From the NCBI GenBank assembly GCA_021732215.1, contig JAKFVL010000011.1, forward strand, positions 1 to 64,000: 64,000 bases of DNA. The letters run 5' to 3'. Position numbers and translations under genes: made by a program. The notes beneath the pieces were generated by a model, which saw only the letters and a list, made by a program, of their open reading frames with translations, was not told the DNA's origin and did no database searches. This DNA is from Hyphomicrobiales bacterium. GTDB taxonomy: Bacteria; Pseudomonadota; Alphaproteobacteria; Rhizobiales; Xanthobacteraceae. Of the stretch, positions 62,387-64,000 are shown one piece after another; the first letter of the stretch is position 1, and each line of letters starts with the position of its first letter.

Positions 62387-62404
62387 CAATACAGTTGTGT
62401 ATGG
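62387..62404. promoter_or_regulatory. Imperfect second TetR operator
   Basis: CAATACAGTTGTGTATGG matches operator 1 at 15 of 18 positions and is 46 bp from it, centre to centre. It lies 28 nt upstream of the TetR-type start, so it probably mediates autoregulation. Confidence 0.75.
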
Positions 62405-62432
62405 TCAGGGCCGCCTGGACAACGGAGGATTC

Positions 62433-62975
62433 ATGCCGGCCGATCAACTGTCCGCCAAAGACTGGCTCAGACAGGGTCTCAAAGCGCTGGCCAGGAGCGG
62501 CTTCACCGCGCTGAAGGCCGAACCGCTGGCCAAAGCCATGGGGGTGTCGCGCGGAAGTTTCTACTGGCATTTCGCCGACGTCGATGCCTATCACGCGGCT
62601 TTGCTGAAGTACTGGCGCGAGGTCTCGGCCGAACGGATCATCGCGGATCTCGAGGCCGCGCCCGACGGGGCCGCGCTTCCGCAACTGTTTCGGCGGGCGT
62701 TCCATGCGAAACCGCCGGCCGAAACGGCGATCCGGAGCTGGGCCGCGCACAATCCGGCGGTCCGCAAGGCGGTCGACGCCATCGACACGCGGCGGATGTC
62801 ATACATAGCAAGCGTGCTGATGAAATCGGGATTGCCGGATAGAACGGCACGGGCGCGCGCGCGCGTGCTCTACTGGACGTTCGTCGGCTTCGTGCTGATG
62901 GAGAAACCGTTGCGGCAGCCGCAGCAGGAGGCGGTGATCGATGAGCTGATCCGCTTTGCACAAGCAAAGGAATAG
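62433..62975 (+). CDS. TetR/AcrR family transcriptional regulator
   Basis: This 180-residue regulator has an N-terminal helix-turn-helix (about 10-55): [52 protein letters not shown] is the TetR signature. A helical ligand/dimer domain follows ([39 protein letters not shown]). GGAGG is 4-5 nt before ATG 62433; an earlier open frame begins inside the operator and is not used. It faces the small membrane-protein gene across two palindromic sites. The inducer is unknown. Confidence 0.93.
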   Translation: MPADQLSAKDWLRQGLKALARSGFTALKAEPLAKAMGVSRGSFYWHFADVDAYHAALLKYWREVSAERIIADLEAAPDGAALPQLFRRAFHAKPPAETAIRSWAAHNPAVRKAVDAIDTRRMSYIASVLMKSGLPDRTARARARVLYWTFVGFVLMEKPLRQPQQEAVIDELIRFAQAKE

Positions 62976-63073
62976 TCGCCCGCGCAACGCGCCTGATATT
63001 CCATTGCCACCAAACCATGCTAGAAAATGCAAAACGCCAGGAAGGCACCAAGGAAGGCACAAGGACGGCGCGT

Positions 63074-63271
63074 ATGAACTCATCGACCGAACGGACGGAA
63101 AGCCCTGTCGATCCGAAGCTGCTGGAGATTCTGGTCTGCCCGATGACCAAAGGCCCACTGGAGTTCGACGGCGGACGGCAGGAGCTGATATCCCGTTCAG
63201 CGAAACTTGCCTATCCGATCCGTGACGGTATCCCGATCATGCTGCCGGAAGAAGCACGCAAGATAGACTGA
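63074..63271 (+). CDS. Trm112 family protein
   Basis: This 65-residue protein has the Trm112/YcaR fold: [52 protein letters not shown]. In eukaryotes Trm112 activates methyltransferases acting on tRNA, rRNA and release factor; the bacterial role is less clear. Only one Cys (VCP) of the usual zinc set remains. The start at 63074 ([11 protein letters not shown]) is chosen by family length; the frame is open to 63017. Two short direct repeats (GGAAGGCAC) lie just upstream. Confidence 0.88.
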   Translation: MNSSTERTESPVDPKLLEILVCPMTKGPLEFDGGRQELISRSAKLAYPIRDGIPIMLPEEARKID

Positions 63272-63320
63272 CAATCCGGCCTCCCCGATTTCAAAAACTC
63301 CTTACGAGAAGAAGGCAACG

Positions 63321-63947
63321 ATGCTCAAGGTCTGGGGCAGAAACACCTCGTCCAACGTCCAGAAGGTAATGTGGGCGATCGGCGAAATGAGCGTTGCGCA
63401 TGAACGCATCGACGTCGGCGGGCCGTTCGGTCAGAACCGGGAGCCTCCCTATCTCGCCATGAACCCCAACGGCGTGGTGCCGACACTGGAAGAAGACGAC
63501 GGATTCGTGCTGTGGGAATCGAACGCCATCGTTCGCTACCTCGCGGCGAAACATGGCGCGGGCTCACTGGAGCCGGCGGACATGCAGACGCGCTTCAGTG
63601 CCCAGCGGTGGATGGACTGGCAGCTCTCGGTCGTCAACGGCGCGATCATTCCTCTGTTCTGGGGACTGGTGCGCACACCGCCGGAAAAACGCGATTTCAA
63701 TGCGATCGAGGCCAGCAAGGTCAAGTGTCACGACGCAATGAAGATCATGGACGCGCAGCTCGCAAAGACGCGCTTTCTCGCCGGCGACGAATTCTCATAC
63801 GGCGACATCCCGGTCGGCCCGTTCGCATATCGCTACTTCCGTCTGGTGCCGGATCATGCTCCACTGCCGAATGTCGAGCGATGGTACGGCGAGATCAGCG
63901 CGCGTCCGATGTTCAAAAAGCATATTCTGGATATTCCGTTCGTATAG
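63321..63947 (+). CDS. Glutathione S-transferase family protein
   Basis: This 208-residue GST has the N-domain MLKVWGRNTSSNVQKVMWAIGEMSVAHERIDVGGPFG, with the Ser of NTSSNVQKV as the likely active residue, and the glutathione-contact strand NGVVPTLEEDDGFVLWESNAIVRYLAAKHG (cis-Pro, ESNAI). The C-domain contains RWMDWQLSVVNGAIIPLFWGL and FSYGDIPVGPFAYRYF. It resembles bacterial theta-like GSTs; substrate is unknown. AGAAGG lies upstream. It is the last gene; the remaining 53 bases hold nothing I can identify. Confidence 0.94.
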   Translation: MLKVWGRNTSSNVQKVMWAIGEMSVAHERIDVGGPFGQNREPPYLAMNPNGVVPTLEEDDGFVLWESNAIVRYLAAKHGAGSLEPADMQTRFSAQRWMDWQLSVVNGAIIPLFWGLVRTPPEKRDFNAIEASKVKCHDAMKIMDAQLAKTRFLAGDEFSYGDIPVGPFAYRYFRLVPDHAPLPNVERWYGEISARPMFKKHILDIPFV

Positions 63948-64000
63948 GGCTTTCCACAAGACGGCGGGCAATCATGCCTCGTTCGATCCGGCTGCCGATT

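Overview
The window is about 64 kb of GC-rich, gene-dense chromosome from an alphaproteobacterium of the order Hyphomicrobiales. The family Nitrobacteraceae (Bradyrhizobium, Rhodopseudomonas, Afipia, Tardiphaga and relatives) fits best. The reasons are protein character (IalB-like protein, METTL20-type methyltransferase, alphaproteobacterial Mic60, SdhAF4/DUF1674, heparinase II/III next to rsmB and purH) and dispersed palindromic repeats of a type I associate with that family. I see no insertion sequence, integrase, phage gene, CRISPR array or rRNA operon. There are three tRNA genes (Ala-CGC, Thr-CGU, Gly-GCC). It reads as core chromosome with a modest accessory layer.

Layout. 1-9 kb: the 5' part of rlmN running off the left edge, an IalB-like protein, a DECR-like SDR divergent from a quinone oxidoreductase, panE, a DUF1232 protein, phhB, a membrane-tethered TAXI-type binding protein and typA. 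9-19 kb: a flavin amine oxidase with a palindromic repeat inserted in frame, an alpha/beta hydrolase, a GNAT enzyme, an M20 hydrolase, folD, yggT, tRNA-Ala, and a minus-strand run of enoyl-CoA hydratase, NTF2-like protein, glutamine amidotransferase, SDR and TerB-like protein. 19-28 kb: an MFS_3 exporter, a cytochrome P450, a chemoreceptor, an amino-acid-type ABC binding protein, an HtrA-like pseudoprotease and tRNA-Thr. 28-35 kb: the hemD-mic60-hemY operon and, divergently, the tightly packed tsaD-gpsA-EVE-METTL20 operon. 35-48 kb: a small membrane protein, topoisomerase IB, acs, a Tat-exported Kelch protein, an L,D-transpeptidase, an SNase-like nuclease, sdhAF4, rsmB, heparinase, purH and a UMF1-type MFS protein. 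48-64 kb: ggt, a GST, an unknown protein, a large cyclase-ATPase-TPR regulator, a tartrate/malate dehydrogenase with a Bug binding protein, an LCAD-like dehydrogenase, an OprB porin, tRNA-Gly, cnoX, a LON-domain protein, a TetR/membrane-protein pair with two palindromic operators, a Trm112-like protein and a second GST.

How the genes fit together. Housekeeping themes are tRNA and ribosome modification (rlmN, tsaD, rsmB, Trm112), one-carbon and purine metabolism (folD, purH), haem synthesis coupled to inner-membrane organisation (hemD-mic60-hemY), acetate activation (acs), redox proteostasis (cnoX) and cell-wall crosslinking. Accessory genes point to organic and fatty acid use and to sensing through solitary binding proteins and a chemoreceptor.

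The most notable signals are: palindromic repeat DNA lying in frame inside a flavoprotein gene and at the cut edge of rlmN; an HtrA-like protein that has lost all three catalytic residues; an SDR without its catalytic tyrosine; hemD next to tsaD with no hemC; and a TetR pair with a perfect 18-bp operator. I did not find a clearly new multi-gene defence or metabolic system.
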